Positions 22,714 to 34,200 of a DNA stretch of 64,000 nucleotides are shown here, piece after piece. The position numbers and the translations under genes are program-made. The DNA comes from Rebecca billardiae RCC1528 (lineage: Eukaryota; Haptophyta), in the NCBI GenBank assembly GCA_965240325.2, contig OZ251229.1, positions 1,860,001 through 1,924,000 on the forward strand. Direction: 5' to 3'. The notes below the pieces were generated by a model. That model had not been told where the DNA came from and searched no databases. It saw only the letters and a program-made list of their open reading frames with translations. Position 1 is the first letter of the stretch, and each line of letters begins with the position of its first letter.

Positions 22714-25700
22714 CGGCGGCGGCGACGGCGGCAGCTGAGGCGATGGCGGCTGCTGCTCGTCAGGTGCGCTCGAAACTGCTGCAGCAGCGGGCGTTCCGCC
22801 TTGCGGCAGCGTGGGAAGCGCTGATGGCGTGGTTCGCGCGTTCAGCGCGGTCAAGTGCGCAGCAGCACGCTTCACTGACGAGACGGCCTCGCGCACGCGC
22901 TGGTTGCGCAGCCACGCACTGTGGTACGTGCGCAGGTAAACCGGCAGCTTGGGAAAGATGGTGATGCCGTCCACCGACGCGCACCACGTGATGGCCATGG
23001 CGTCGTAGTCGATCTTCCCGGGCTGCGCGAGGGCGAGGCTCATGAACAGCTTCTTCTCGGCCTCGCCGTACACCGGGAGCAGCGGCAGCGTCGTGCCCAT
23101 CGCCTCGCAGAGATAGAGCTGGTCCCTGGTGAGCGTGGGCTGCCTGTCGAGCGCGATGGCGCTGATCGCCAGCGCCAGCTCGGGCGTGTGCAGCGCAACC
23201 GTGCCAAAGCGCTCAGCAGTCGGTCGGAAGTCGCTGGCGTTCACCCACTCGGGGTAGAGCAGCACGCCGTGATTGTGCTCCACGAGCAGCTGCAGCGCGT
23301 CGATCATCCACGTGTCGACATGGCCGATACGCGGGAAGCCGAAGCGGCGCAGCTCAGACACAGAGTGAGTGTGCCGGTGACGGAACTCGGCGAGGACTGC
23401 ATCAGCCAGACGCACGCCCACAAGCCAGCCCAGGAAGTTGTGCTTGAGGCCCTTATGCGAGTTCTCCGTCATGTTGGTGCCTCTCGAGCAGAGAAGGAGC
23501 GGGATGCCGTGCGTGTCGAAGGCGGGCTCGCCCTTGGCATCGAGCTGCTGCATGTAGAAGGACACGCCTGGTGGATCTGACGCGTGGCCGGCGATGATCT
23601 CGAGCAGCACATTGTTCGCACGCTTCCACGCCTCCTCGTTGAAGAGTGCAGCGCCCGACTCGGGGTCGATCCGCGGGCCGTAGAGCAAGAAGACGGCTCG
23701 CACGCGCCAATAGAGCGTGCTCGGAGGCAGCACAGCTCGGCGGACTCGCTTTCGGAAGTAGTCCGGGTTGTAGTACATCATCGCCTCAATCACCTCCTCC
23801 TCCTTGCCGTCCGCACGCAGGCTTGCCTTGACCCTGGCGAGCTCGGCGGGATGCCACGTGAGGAACGCCTCGCGGAACGCGACAAAATACGCCTTTTTGG
23901 AGGAATGGTTGATCGGCACCTTGGGCCGGTCCATGAAGTGGAATGGATCTCCGAGCACGCTCGAGAAGCTGTCGGCAATGCTGCTCGGCGGCTCGGCGAG
24001 AGGGCTTGCCGGCTGAGGCTGCCTCGCGCGCTCACTGCCGGCGCTCGCGCAGGCTTGGATGTCCGCGATCTCATTAGCGGTCAGCTCGACGCCGGTCCAC
24101 TCCTCGCCACCATCGAGATCGTCTGCGAGCGCGCCGTGGTGCAAACGGCCCGCGCCATCGTCGTCACCGGCAGTAGGCGTGTCTGCGATGGGATCCAGAG
24201 ACATCGGCGCCGTCGCGCCTGCCGCACCGGCATCTGGCAATGCCGAAGTCCCCGCGCCGGATGCGTCTTCGGCCAGCCGCGCGCCGCCCGCGGGCTGCTC
24301 GATCACAGCGCGGTGCTCCTTAAGCATCGTGAACGGCAGCACGATCTCGAAGGGTGGCGGGCCAAAGTCGCCGAGAGCAGCGCGATCTGCGCCATGCTTG
24401 ACGCCAGGCACGACGAGCGAAGCCGCCTTCACCGACGTGACCCGCACGCGCGCTCGGCTGCCCGTGCTGCGCATCGACTGCGGAGTGAAGCCGGCTGGCA
24501 GCCGCCATACTCCGCCGTCCAGAAGTATGCCAACTCCGGCGGCTGGAGCAGCCAGATCGACGATGGCGCCGTGCGACGGCACGATGTCGACGACGAGGTT
24601 CGTCGCCGCGGCGGCGGGCGAGAGGCGCAAAGTGAGATCGGGGAGTTTCACCAAATGGAAGAAGACCTCGAGCCCCTTGATCACGTCGAGCGCCGCGTAC
24701 TCCACCTGCTTGGTCGAAAGCTGCTCGGTCGACCACCTCGACGAGCAGCGCACGGTCGGGTCCTTGTCGAGCTGCTCGTCCAGCACCAGCTCGACGAGGC
24801 GCTCGAGGCTGGCCGTGGGCGTTCGGATGACGCCACGCCTCGCGGCCATCGGCGCCAGCTCGACGATGCGCTCCCTGCTCACCACATCCGAGTTCCAGCT
24901 GAAGTCCTTGCCAATCTTCTTGAAGTCTGCTGCGATGCAGCTCCCGACGAAGGTGAGCGCGGGGTCTGCGAAGAGGGCGGTGAGCCGGTCAGGAAGGCGC
25001 GTGAGGCCGCGCAGCTGCACAACGAGCGCCTTGATCGGGCCGTGCTCGTCGTCGCAGTAGCTCAGCTGGATCACTGCGACTGGGCCTTGGTCGACGCCGC
25101 CGTGTCCATCCCGGGTCACGTTCCACTCCGCGTCGAGGCTGAGGAATCGGCATGACGCCGGCAGCCCGTTGACGACGCTGCGGAGCGCGTCCACCTTGGT
25201 GTTGATCACGCGCGCGCCGCGAGCGACCACGTATCGCGATGACTCCACAGAGCACGTGGGCCGCTGCTCGAGTGCGTCGTGGGCCGGAGTTGCCCTGTCC
25301 AGCTCAGCCTGCGACTCCCGCAGCGACGGCATCGTGGCCAGGAAGAAGGGCTTGTCGTCCGCCGGCTTGTCGGTGAAGAGCAGATGCGGCAGCGGCTGGC
25401 CGTAGGCGGTCATCGTCTCCTGCAGCGCGTTGAGAGCACCGTTCATCTGGTCGTGCCCGTCAGTCACGATGTGGAACTGCACCCTGATCTCGCCGAGCTC
25501 GTTGGTGCCAGTGACAAGTGCGCGAAAGATTTGCTCACCGTGGTACGTGGCGAGGCGCTTGGCCTCCTGGTAGGACACGTCCCAGTGCAGCGTCGTCGCC
25601 CCGCGCTTCTTCATCTCGCAGTCCAAAAAGTCGCGCATCCTCGAGACGTACTTGATGTACACCTCGCCGAGGTAGGCGCCAGACGGCACCGAGCCGGCGT

Positions 25701-28700
25701 ACTTGTCCTTGTCCGCAAAGGTGGAGAACATGCCGGTAGGTGTCCCCGCAGGCACGAAGGGCTGGGCTCGGTCTCGGGCGAGGCGACGTTCGCGAGCAAG
25801 CTGAGCGCGGGTGTGACACTTCGACTGCAGCTCGAGCAGCATCTTCGAGATGGTGTTCGGCCGTACGCCCGCAAAGCTGAGCAGCGGCCTCATGATGTCC
25901 ACGACGAGCAGGTCGACGCCGCCGCGGTGCGTGAGGAAGGCAGGGAACGTCTCGCCGAAGCCGTGCGGCAGCAAGGGCACGGAGTCCTCGTCGTAGCCCA
26001 TGAAGGTGTACGCAGTGCGCTCACGGGTGCCGTCGTCAACGGGCTCGTCAACGGTCATGCCGCGCGCCTCGGCGGCGCGCTTTGCATCCGTCGCCTCACG
26101 CATGCAGTCGTGGCACTTGTACCGCCGGCTGATGATGTAGTAGTCGCGGGTGAGCCCGGTGATGCGGCGGCCGAAGTGGTTCGTGCGCCAGCCGTGCGCG
26201 CCCACACACTTCGAAGAGCGATGCCGTGGGCAAGGTGGCATGCCAAGGTGCTCACCAAACTGGATGTCGGGGAGCCAAACCTTCACGTCGCAGTAGTACT
26301 CGACCTCGTCGCAGGGCAGGCCAAGCTTCTTGCACAACGCAGGCGCGCTCCTCGCGCGCAGCCAGAAAGCCTCCGACTCCGGGATAGGCTCCGCGCTGAG
26401 CAGCCGAATCAACCACCGGTCGACGACGGGGCCGTGCGTGCTGGACTCGATCTGGAGCCGGTTGGAGATCGCCTTGAGGTAGGGCTCCATGACACCGCCG
26501 GCGGAAGCGACAGGCTCCTCCAAGCCCTCGTCTGTCTCCTCGGGCTCCGTGGTGACATCAGGTGGCTGGAACGTGGGGCGTGCGCCCGTCGTCGGTGCGG
26601 CTCTCGCCGCGCCCGCCGCGTCCACGCCCGCCACCGCCGCTGCTCTGATCGGGCTCGCCGCCTCCTCCGCCGCCGCCGCCGCCGCCAATCCGCGCGCACC
26701 GCCCGCACCGCGAGCCGCCGCCGCTGCCGCCGCTGGTGACACCGCGCCCGCCGCGCCGCCGCCCGGGGCTGCTGCGGATCTCGCCGCGTCAGTCGCGCCA
26801 TCGCTCGCCGACGGCGCGGCTCTCGCCGCGCCCGTCGCGTCCCGCGCCACCGCCGCTGCTGCTCTGATCGAGCTCGCCGCCTCCTCCGCCGCCGCCGCCG
26901 CCGCCGCCAATCCGCGCGCACCGCCCGCACCGCGAGCCGCCGCCGCTGCCGCCGCTGGTGACACCGCGCCCGCCGCGCCGCCGCCCGGGGCTGCTGCGGA
27001 TCTCGCCGCGTCAGTCGCGCCATCGCTCGCCGACGGCGCGGCTCTCGCCGCGCCCGTCGCGTCCCGCGCCACCGCCGCTGCTGCTCTGATCGAGCTCGCC
27101 GCCTCCTCCGCCGCCGCCGCCGCCGCCGCCAATCCGCGCGCACCGCCCGCACCGCGAGCCGCCGCCGCTGCCGCCGCTGGTGACACCGCGCCCGCCGCGC
27201 CGCCGCCCGGGGCTGCTGCGGATCTCGCCGCGTCAGTCGCGCCATCGCTCGCCGACGGCGCGGCTCTCGCCGCGCCCGTCGCGTCCCGCGCCACCGCCGC
27301 TGCTGCTCTGATCGAGCTCGCCGCCTCCTCCGCCGCCGCCGCCGCCGCCGCCAATCCGCGCGCACCGTCCGCGCCGCGAGCCGCAGCTGCCGCCGCTCGT
27401 GACACCGCGCCCGCCGCGCCGTCGCCTGCGGCTGCTGCGGATCTCGCCGCGTCAGTCGCGCCATCGCTCGCCGACGGCGCGGCTCTCGCCGCGCCCGTCG
27501 CGTCCCGCGCCACCGCCGCTGCTGCTCTGATCGAGCTCGCCGCCTCCTCCGCCGCCGCCGCCGCCGCCGCCAATCCGCGCGCACCGCCCGCACCGCGAGC
27601 CGCCGCCGCTGCCGCCGCTGGTGACACCGCGCCCGCCGCGCCGCCGCCCGGGGCTGCTGCGGATCTCGCCGCGTCAGTCGCGCCATCGCTCGCCGACGGC
27701 GCGGCTCTCGCCGCGCCCGTCGCGTCCCGCGCCACCGCCGCTGCTGCTCTGATCGAGCTCGCCGCCTCCTCCGCCGCCGCCGCCGCCGCCGCCAATCCGC
27801 GCGCACCGTCCGCGCCGCGAGCCGCAGCTGCCGCCGCTCGTGACACCGCGCCCGCCGCGCCGTCGCCTGCGGCTGCTGCGGATCTCGCCGCGTCAGTCGC
27901 GCCATCGCTCGCCGACGGCGCGGCTCTCGCCGCGCCCGTCGCGTCCCGCGCCACCGCCGCTGCTGCTCTGATCGAGCTCGCCGCCTCCTCCGCCGCCGCC
28001 GCCGCCGCCGCCAATCCGCGCGCACCGTCCGCGCCGCGAGCCGCAGCTGCCGCCGCTCGTGACACCGCGCCCGCCGCGCCGTCGCCTGCGGCTGCTGCGG
28101 ATCTCGCCGCGTCAGTCGCGCCATCGCTCGCCGACGGCGCGGCTCTCGCCGCGCCCGTCGCGTCCCGCGCCACCGCCGCTGCTGCTCTGATCGAGCTCGC
28201 CGCCTCCTCCGCCGCCGCCGCCGCCGCCGCCAATCCGCGCGCACCGTCCGCGCCGCGAGCCGCAGCTGCCGCCGCTCGTGACACCGCGCCCGCCGCGCCG
28301 TCGCCTGCGGCTGCTGCGGATCTCGCCGCGTCAGTCGCGCCATCGCTCGCCGACGGCGCGGCTCTCGCCGCGCCCGTCGCGTCCCGCGCCACCGCCGCTG
28401 CTGCTCTGATCGAGCTCGCCGCCTCCTCCGCCGCCGCCGCCGCCGCCGCCAATCCGCGCGCACCGTCCGCGCCGCGAGCCGCAGCTGCCGCCGCTCGTGA
28501 CACCGCGCCCGCCGCGCCGTCGCCTGCGGCTGCTGCGGATCTCGCCGCGTCAGTCGCGCCATCGCTCGCCGACGGCGCGGCTCTCGCCGCGCCCGTCGCG
28601 TCCCGCGCCACCGCCGCTGCTGCTCTGATCGAGCTCGCCGCCTCCTCCGCCGCCGCCGCCGCCGCCGCCAATCCGCGCGCACCGTCCGCGCCGCGAGCCG

Positions 28701-29412
28701 CAGCTGCCGCCGCTCGTGACACCGCGCCCGCCGCGCCGTCGCCTGCGGCTGCTGCGGATCTCGCCGCACCCGCCGCGCCATCGCTCGCCGACGGCGCGGC
28801 TCTCGCCGCGCCCGTCGCGTCCCGCGCCACCGCCGCTGCTGCTCTGATCGAGCTCGCCGCCTCCTCCGCCGCCGCCGCCGCCGCCGCCAATCCGCGCGCA
28901 CCGTCCGCGCCGCGAGCCGCAGCTGCCGCCGCTCGTGACACCGCGCCCGCCGCGCCGTCGCCTGCGGCTGCTGCGGATCTCGCCGCACCCGCCGCGCCAT
29001 CGCCCGCAGCTGTTGCTCTGGCCGTGGCGTTGAAGCTGGAGGCATCCAGCTCCGCCTGCGGCCCATCGGCGGTGCGAGCGCCGCCTCTGCCACTGCGCTC
29101 CACATCTCTGCAGGCGCCGCTGCCAGCAGATGTGAGATCAGCTGCCCCCGTGTTAGCGGCAGCGCCGGAAGGTCTGCTGCCGTCAGAAGCGGCATGAATG
29201 GGCCGTGACGTTGGCTGGGTGCTCCCCGCGCCCCCAGCAGTCACCCTCGGCTGGAAAAAGGTATCTCGCGCCACCTTCCTCCTCGTCTCCGCCTCTGCAG
29301 CCTTGTTGGCGACCATCTCGTCCTTCTTGGTGGCTCGCGCGGCCACTGTATCGGCATCTAGATTGCTGCGTTTCCGCTGCGTCTTGTCCTTTGCGCCTTT
29401 TGTGCGTCCCAT
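22327..29412 (-). CDS. Giant transposase-like protein with embedded DEDDy 3'-5' exonuclease (copy A)
   Basis: One uninterrupted exon of 2,361 aa starting at ATG 29412. Domains: a basic N-terminus; 11 Ala-rich repeats of 73-74 aa (about 130-940); a Cys/His cluster (CPRH...C, CHDC; about 1060-1100) within a segment resembling the fungal/algal DUF6729 family; RNase H-like strands with Asp1278 (LHWDVSYQ) and Asp1348 (LFTDKPADDK); and a DnaQ/WRN-like exonuclease with Asp1427, Glu1429, Asp1496, Tyr1572 and Asp1576 (DEDDy). A disordered linker follows, then a C-terminal transposase part (GDPFHFMDRPKV...CSRGTNMTENSHKG, Glu1983). The protein ends with a 21-residue polyglutamine (2235-2255) and a Cys cluster (CKRC...C...GC). 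The combination occurs, from memory of the family, in repeated fungal and algal proteins. Its position inside a TIR/TSD element argues that it is the transposase. The catalytic triad is inferred and no activity is shown. Confidence 0.85.
22648..22710 (-). repeat. CAG/CTG triplet run encoding polyglutamine
   Basis: Twenty-one consecutive glutamine codons lie near the C-terminus of the transposase-like protein; one is CAA and the rest are CAG on the minus strand. The run follows a Pro-rich stretch. The same tract, of the same length, is present in copy B. Confidence 0.95.
26600..29015 (-). repeat. 11-copy 219/222-bp coding minisatellite
   Basis: The anchor GCTCTGATCGAGCTCGCCGC recurs at 26861, 27083, 27305 and 27524, then every 219-222 bp. 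Units of 219 bp encode 73 aa, and units with an extra codon (AAAPGGG variant) encode 74 aa. The protein units read ...AARSAAAAGDGAAGAVSRAA... with alternating EEAASSIRAA helices. The first and last units are degenerate. Both strands are open in additional frames across the entire array, because the unit length is a multiple of three and the sequence lacks A/T-rich stop codons. Confidence 0.95.
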
Positions 29413-29829
29413 TTTGCCGCGGAGAGGTGCTCAATTGGGCCGGTTCTGCACGCGACGGGCATGGCCACGGGCATGGCGCAGAGGGCGAAAGCAGATGAGC
29501 CTACTGAAGCGCAAGCTCTGCTGGGCACGCAACGCGAGCTGTGGAGGTTGCGGCACACTTACACCCGCAACATACCGCGTGGGGATGAGCGGCTAAGGTC
29601 TCAGAACGGCCGGGCGATGGGTCGATGGAGCCGGGGCATGAAATGATGCGGCCTTGCTGCTTTGCAACCGAGGCGGCCCGTTAGTCGCCTGATCTCGGCC
29701 CTCGCGAGATCACCTCACTTGTCATCTCATTGGCTGAGCCAAAAGATAGCAGTCTGAAGTCCTATGTGAGCCAAAAGATAGCCCAATAAGTAAAAGTCCT
29801 GCCCAAGCCCTTCCGGACAGCCAAAAGAG
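29413..29829 (-). promoter_or_regulatory. 5' region of the transposase gene with subterminal repeats
   Basis: These 417 bp between the transposase start and the right inverted repeat must contain the gene's promoter. AGCCAAAAGATAGC occurs at 29737-29750 and 29769-29782, and AGCCAAAAGAG at 29819-29829, directly next to the inverted repeat. Clustered subterminal motifs at transposon ends are commonly transposase-binding sites. An ATTGG (CCAAT-box type) element at 29729-29733 overlaps the motif cluster. All function is inferred. Confidence 0.6.
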
Positions 29830-29852
29830 TCCACCAGCATGCCCTAGTAGCC

Positions 29853-29860
29853 GCTCACCG
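29853..29860. repeat. Target octamer at the junction of the two element copies
   Basis: GCTCACCG separates the last base of copy A from copy B. Copy B then starts with a single G before CAAATTG, whereas copy A starts with GG. The copies are therefore out of step by one base at this junction. Confidence 0.85.
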
Positions 29861-30614
29861 GCAAATTGTCCATGCTGGTGGAGTTATTATAAACTCGCGC
29901 CGAAAAAAGGGGAGAGGAGGAAAAGGGGGAAGGAGGAGGGAAGAAGAAGGAGAAAAAAAGGAAAGAAAGAGGAGGGAGAGGAGGGAGAGGAGGGAGAGGA
30001 GGGGCTCTACTCCGGAGCTCTGCTCCTGGACCGGACCCGCTCTCGGTGACGGCCTAATAGGGGGCGCGCCGCCGGATAAAGCGATCTGCGACGAAAGGCT
30101 CAGGCGGCTCATCAATTGGAAGAATTGGGGCGGCCGCCCAATGCAGCCTCGCCGAAGTGGTCATCGTAAATTTGGTCGTCGTAACACACACATTGCTATG
30201 CCTATGGCTATGGGCCTTTCAACTTCAGAGAGTTGAGGCGCGGACCAATCGGCTTCGAGCCACTGAGGTTTCGTCGCAGATCGATTTATTACAGAGTATC
30301 GTCTATGTATCGGACCGCCAGCAACGACAGGCCCGATTCGTCACAGGACACCGACGATACGGCGCGACAGCAGCTGTTCAAGCTGTACATGAATTTCATC
30401 AGACGACTACTGCCAGACACTGACAGTACTTCCTTTTGACCCCGCGGCCCGCGCCCCTGGCAGCGCAGAGTCTACATCAACTATTATATATATATATATA
30501 TATGTGTGGCGTTATAGCCGCCTGGAATCTATGACTGAGTGTCTATGAGCGACGCCAAGAATCCGGCTCGCATGGCACTTCCAGCGTTGTCCCGCGCGCA
30601 GGCAGCAGCGCTAC

Positions 30615-30654
<40 letters not shown>

Positions 30655-30875
30655 TTATATATATTATTACTACTTTATTAATAAACCATCGCATATATTC
30701 ATATTGATAAGATACTAGCGAGTCGTCCCCGAGCCGTCCACCAGCTCAGCGTCACGAACTGCTCATATCATGCGTGCCGCAGCCCTCACTACAGCGCTCC
30801 CCAATCCTCGTCGCCGCCGCCACCGCGACGAGTTGGGGTCTCTCGAGCCGAGCGCTGCCAGATACGCACGGCCCG

Positions 30876-31194
30876 TCAGCTTCGGCGCCCCCCAAACTCG
30901 TCGAAGTACTGGCACCCCGCCTCGCCGTAGTTCGATGCGCGCCCTCTGCATTCTTCAGCCATCTCGCCATGGTTGCGGGCGCAGCGCTTGCACCTGCGAG
31001 TTTGGCGCTGGCCTTTGTCTCCCTGCCGTTCACGAGAGCGCTTGCCGCGCGGCGGCGCCTGCGGAGCGACCGGGATGCCGATCAGCGTGCCCGCCACAGT
31101 CATCATCGGCAGCGGCGCGTGCGTGGTGAGGACAGCAGGTGGCGTGGGCATCGTAGGCTGCTCATTCATGCGCGGCCAAACGAAACCGCCGTGC

Positions 31195-31262
<68 letters not shown>

Positions 31263-34200
31263 CGGCGGCGGCGACGGCGGCAGCTGAGGCGATGGCGGCT
31301 GCTGCTCGTCAGGTGCGCTCGAAACTGCTGCAGCAGCGGGCGTTCCGCCTTGCGGCAGCGTGGGAAGCGCTGATGGCGTGGTTCGCGCGTTCAGCGCGGT
31401 CAAGTGCGCAGCAGCACGCTTCACTGACGAGACGGCCTCGCGCACGCGCTGGTTGCGCAGCCACGCACTGTGGTACGTGCGCAGGTAAACCGGCAGCTTG
31501 GGAAAGATGGTGATGCCGTCCACCGACGCGCACCACGTGATGGCCATGGCGTCGTAGTCGATCTTCCCGGGCTGCGCGAGGGCGAGGCTCATGAACAGCT
31601 TCTTCTCGGCCTCGCCGTACACCGGGAGCAGCGGCAGCGTCGTGCCCATCGCCTCGCAGAGATAGAGCTGGTCCCTGGTGAGCGTGGGCTGCCTGTCGAG
31701 CGCGATGGCGCTGATCGCCAGCGCCAGCTCGGGCGTGTGCAGCGCAACCGTGCCAAAGCGCTCAGCAGTCGGTCGGAAGTCGCTGGCGTTCACCCACTCG
31801 GGGTAGAGCAGCACGCCGTGATTGTGCTCCACGAGCAGCTGCAGCGCGTCGATCATCCACGTGTCGACATGGCCGATACGCGGGAAGCCGAAGCGGCGCA
31901 GCTCAGACACAGAGTGAGTGTGCCGGTGACGGAACTCGGCGAGGACTGCATCAGCCAGACGCACGCCCACAAGCCAGCCCAGGAAGTTGTGCTTGAGGCC
32001 CTTATGCGAGTTCTCCGTCATGTTGGTGCCTCTCGAGCAGAGAAGGAGCGGGATGCCGTGCGTGTCGAAGGCGGGCTCGCCCTTGGCATCGAGCTGCTGC
32101 ATGTAGAAGGACACGCCTGGTGGATCTGACGCGTGGCCGGCGATGATCTCGAGCAGCACATTGTTCGCACGCTTCCACGCCTCCTCGTTGAAGAGTGCAG
32201 CGCCCGACTCGGGGTCGATCCGCGGGCCGTAGAGCAAGAAGACGGCTCGCACGCGCCAATAGAGCGTGCTCGGAGGCAGCACAGCTCGGCGGACTCGCTT
32301 TCGGAAGTAGTCCGGGTTGTAGTACATCATCGCCTCAATCACCTCCTCCTCCTTGCCGTCCGCACGCAGGCTTGCCTTGACCCTGGCGAGCTCGGCGGGA
32401 TGCCACGTGAGGAACGCCTCGCGGAACGCGACAAAATACGCCTTTTTGGAGGAATGGTTGATCGGCACCTTGGGCCGGTCCATGAAGTGGAATGGATCTC
32501 CGAGCACGCTCGAGAAGCTGTCGGCAATGCTGCTCGGCGGCTCGGCGAGAGGGCTTGCCGGCTGAGGCTGCCTCGCGCGCTCACTGCCGGCGCTCGCGCA
32601 GGCTTGGATGTCCGCGATCTCATTAGCGGTCAGCTCGACGCCGGTCCACTCCTCGCCACCATCGAGATCGTCTGCGAGCGCGCCGTGGTGCAAACGGCCC
32701 GCGCCATCGTCGTCACCGGCAGTAGGCGTGTCTGCGATGGGATCCAGAGACATCGGCGCCGTCGCGCCTGCCGCACCGGCATCTGGCAATGCCGAAGTCC
32801 CCGCGCCGGATGCGTCTTCGGCCAGCCGCGCGCCGCCCGCGGGCTGCTCGATCACAGCGCGGTGCTCCTTAAGCATCGTGAACGGCAGCACGATCTCGAA
32901 GGGTGGCGGGCCAAAGTCGCCGAGAGCAGCGCGATCTGCGCCATGCTTGACGCCAGGCACGACGAGCGAAGCCGCCTTCACCGACGTGACCCGCACGCGC
33001 GCTCGGCTGCCCGTGCTGCGCATCGACTGCGGAGTGAAGCCGGCTGGCAGCCGCCATACTCCGCCGTCCAGAAGTATGCCAACTCCGGCGGCTGGAGCAG
33101 CCAGATCGACGATGGCGCCGTGCGACGGCACGATGTCGACGACGAGGTTCGTCGCCGCGGCGGCGGGCGAGAGGCGCAAAGTGAGATCGGGGAGTTTCAC
33201 CAAATGGAAGAAGACCTCGAGCCCCTTGATCACGTCGAGCGCCGCGTACTCCACCTGCTTGGTCGAAAGCTGCTCGGTCGACCACCTCGACGAGCAGCGC
33301 ACGGTCGGGTCCTTGTCGAGCTGCTCGTCCAGCACCAGCTCGACGAGGCGCTCGAGGCTGGCCGTGGGCGTTCGGATGACGCCACGCCTCGCGGCCATCG
33401 GCGCCAGCTCGACGATGCGCTCCCTGCTCACCACATCCGAGTTCCAGCTGAAGTCCTTGCCAATCTTCTTGAAGTCTGCTGCGATGCAGCTCCCGACGAA
33501 GGTGAGCGCGGGGTCTGCGAAGAGGGCGGTGAGCCGGTCAGGAAGGCGCGTGAGGCCGCGCAGCTGCACAACGAGCGCCTTGATCGGGCCGTGCTCGTCG
33601 TCGCAGTAGCTCAGCTGGATCACTGCGACTGGGCCTTGGTCGACGCCGCCGTGTCCATCCCGGGTCACGTTCCACTCCGCGTCGAGGCTGAGGAATCGGC
33701 ATGACGCCGGCAGCCCGTTGACGACGCTGCGGAGCGCGTCCACCTTGGTGTTGATCACGCGCGCGCCGCGAGCGACCACGTATCGCGATGACTCCACAGA
33801 GCACGTGGGCCGCTGCTCGAGTGCGTCGTGGGCCGGAGTTGCCCTGTCCAGCTCAGCCTGCGACTCCCGCAGCGACGGCATCGTGGCCAGGAAGAAGGGC
33901 TTGTCGTCCGCCGGCTTGTCGGTGAAGAGCAGATGCGGCAGCGGCTGGCCGTAGGCGGTCATCGTCTCCTGCAGCGCGTTGAGAGCACCGTTCATCTGGT
34001 CGTGCCCGTCAGTCACGATGTGGAACTGCACCCTGATCTCGCCGAGCTCGTTGGTGCCAGTGACAAGTGCGCGAAAGATTTGCTCACCGTGGTACGTGGC
34101 GAGGCGCTTGGCCTCCTGGTAGGACACGTCCCAGTGCAGCGTCGTCGCCCCGCGCTTCTTCATCTCGCAGTCCAAAAAGTCGCGCATCCTCGAGACGTAC

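Larger units (their letters stand above)
21311..29852 (-). mobile_element. DNA transposon copy A (8,542 bp), TIR + 8-bp TSD
   Basis: The element is bounded by 23-bp imperfect inverted repeats (21311-21333 and 29830-29852, 18 of 23 matching) and flanked by the octamer GCTCACCG. It carries one giant minus-strand gene (22327-29412), about 1 kb of mostly AT-rich 3' sequence, and a 5' region with three subterminal AGCCAAAAGA motifs. Eight-bp duplications are known for hAT, P and a few other superfamilies, but the encoded protein is not recognisably either. Copy B follows head to tail with a period of 8,549 bp. The pair shares three copies of the target octamer, as expected of a tandem dimer inserted at one site. 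Confidence 0.88.

Noticed and set aside
23584-25155. 523-codon plus-strand frame inside the transposon
   Set aside because: It is antisense to the exonuclease and transposase domains, has no motif and a His/Arg-rich composition typical of a shadow frame.
26409-29195. Arg-rich 928-codon minus-strand frame through the repeat array
   Set aside because: It is a frame-shifted reading of the minisatellite encoding the transposase repeats. The composition (runs of Arg) and lack of any domain outside the array show it is a shadow.
26489-29197. 902-codon plus-strand Ala/Pro-rich frame
   Set aside because: It is antisense of the repeat array, open only because the GC-rich unit lacks stops. It is kept only as a remark in the findings.
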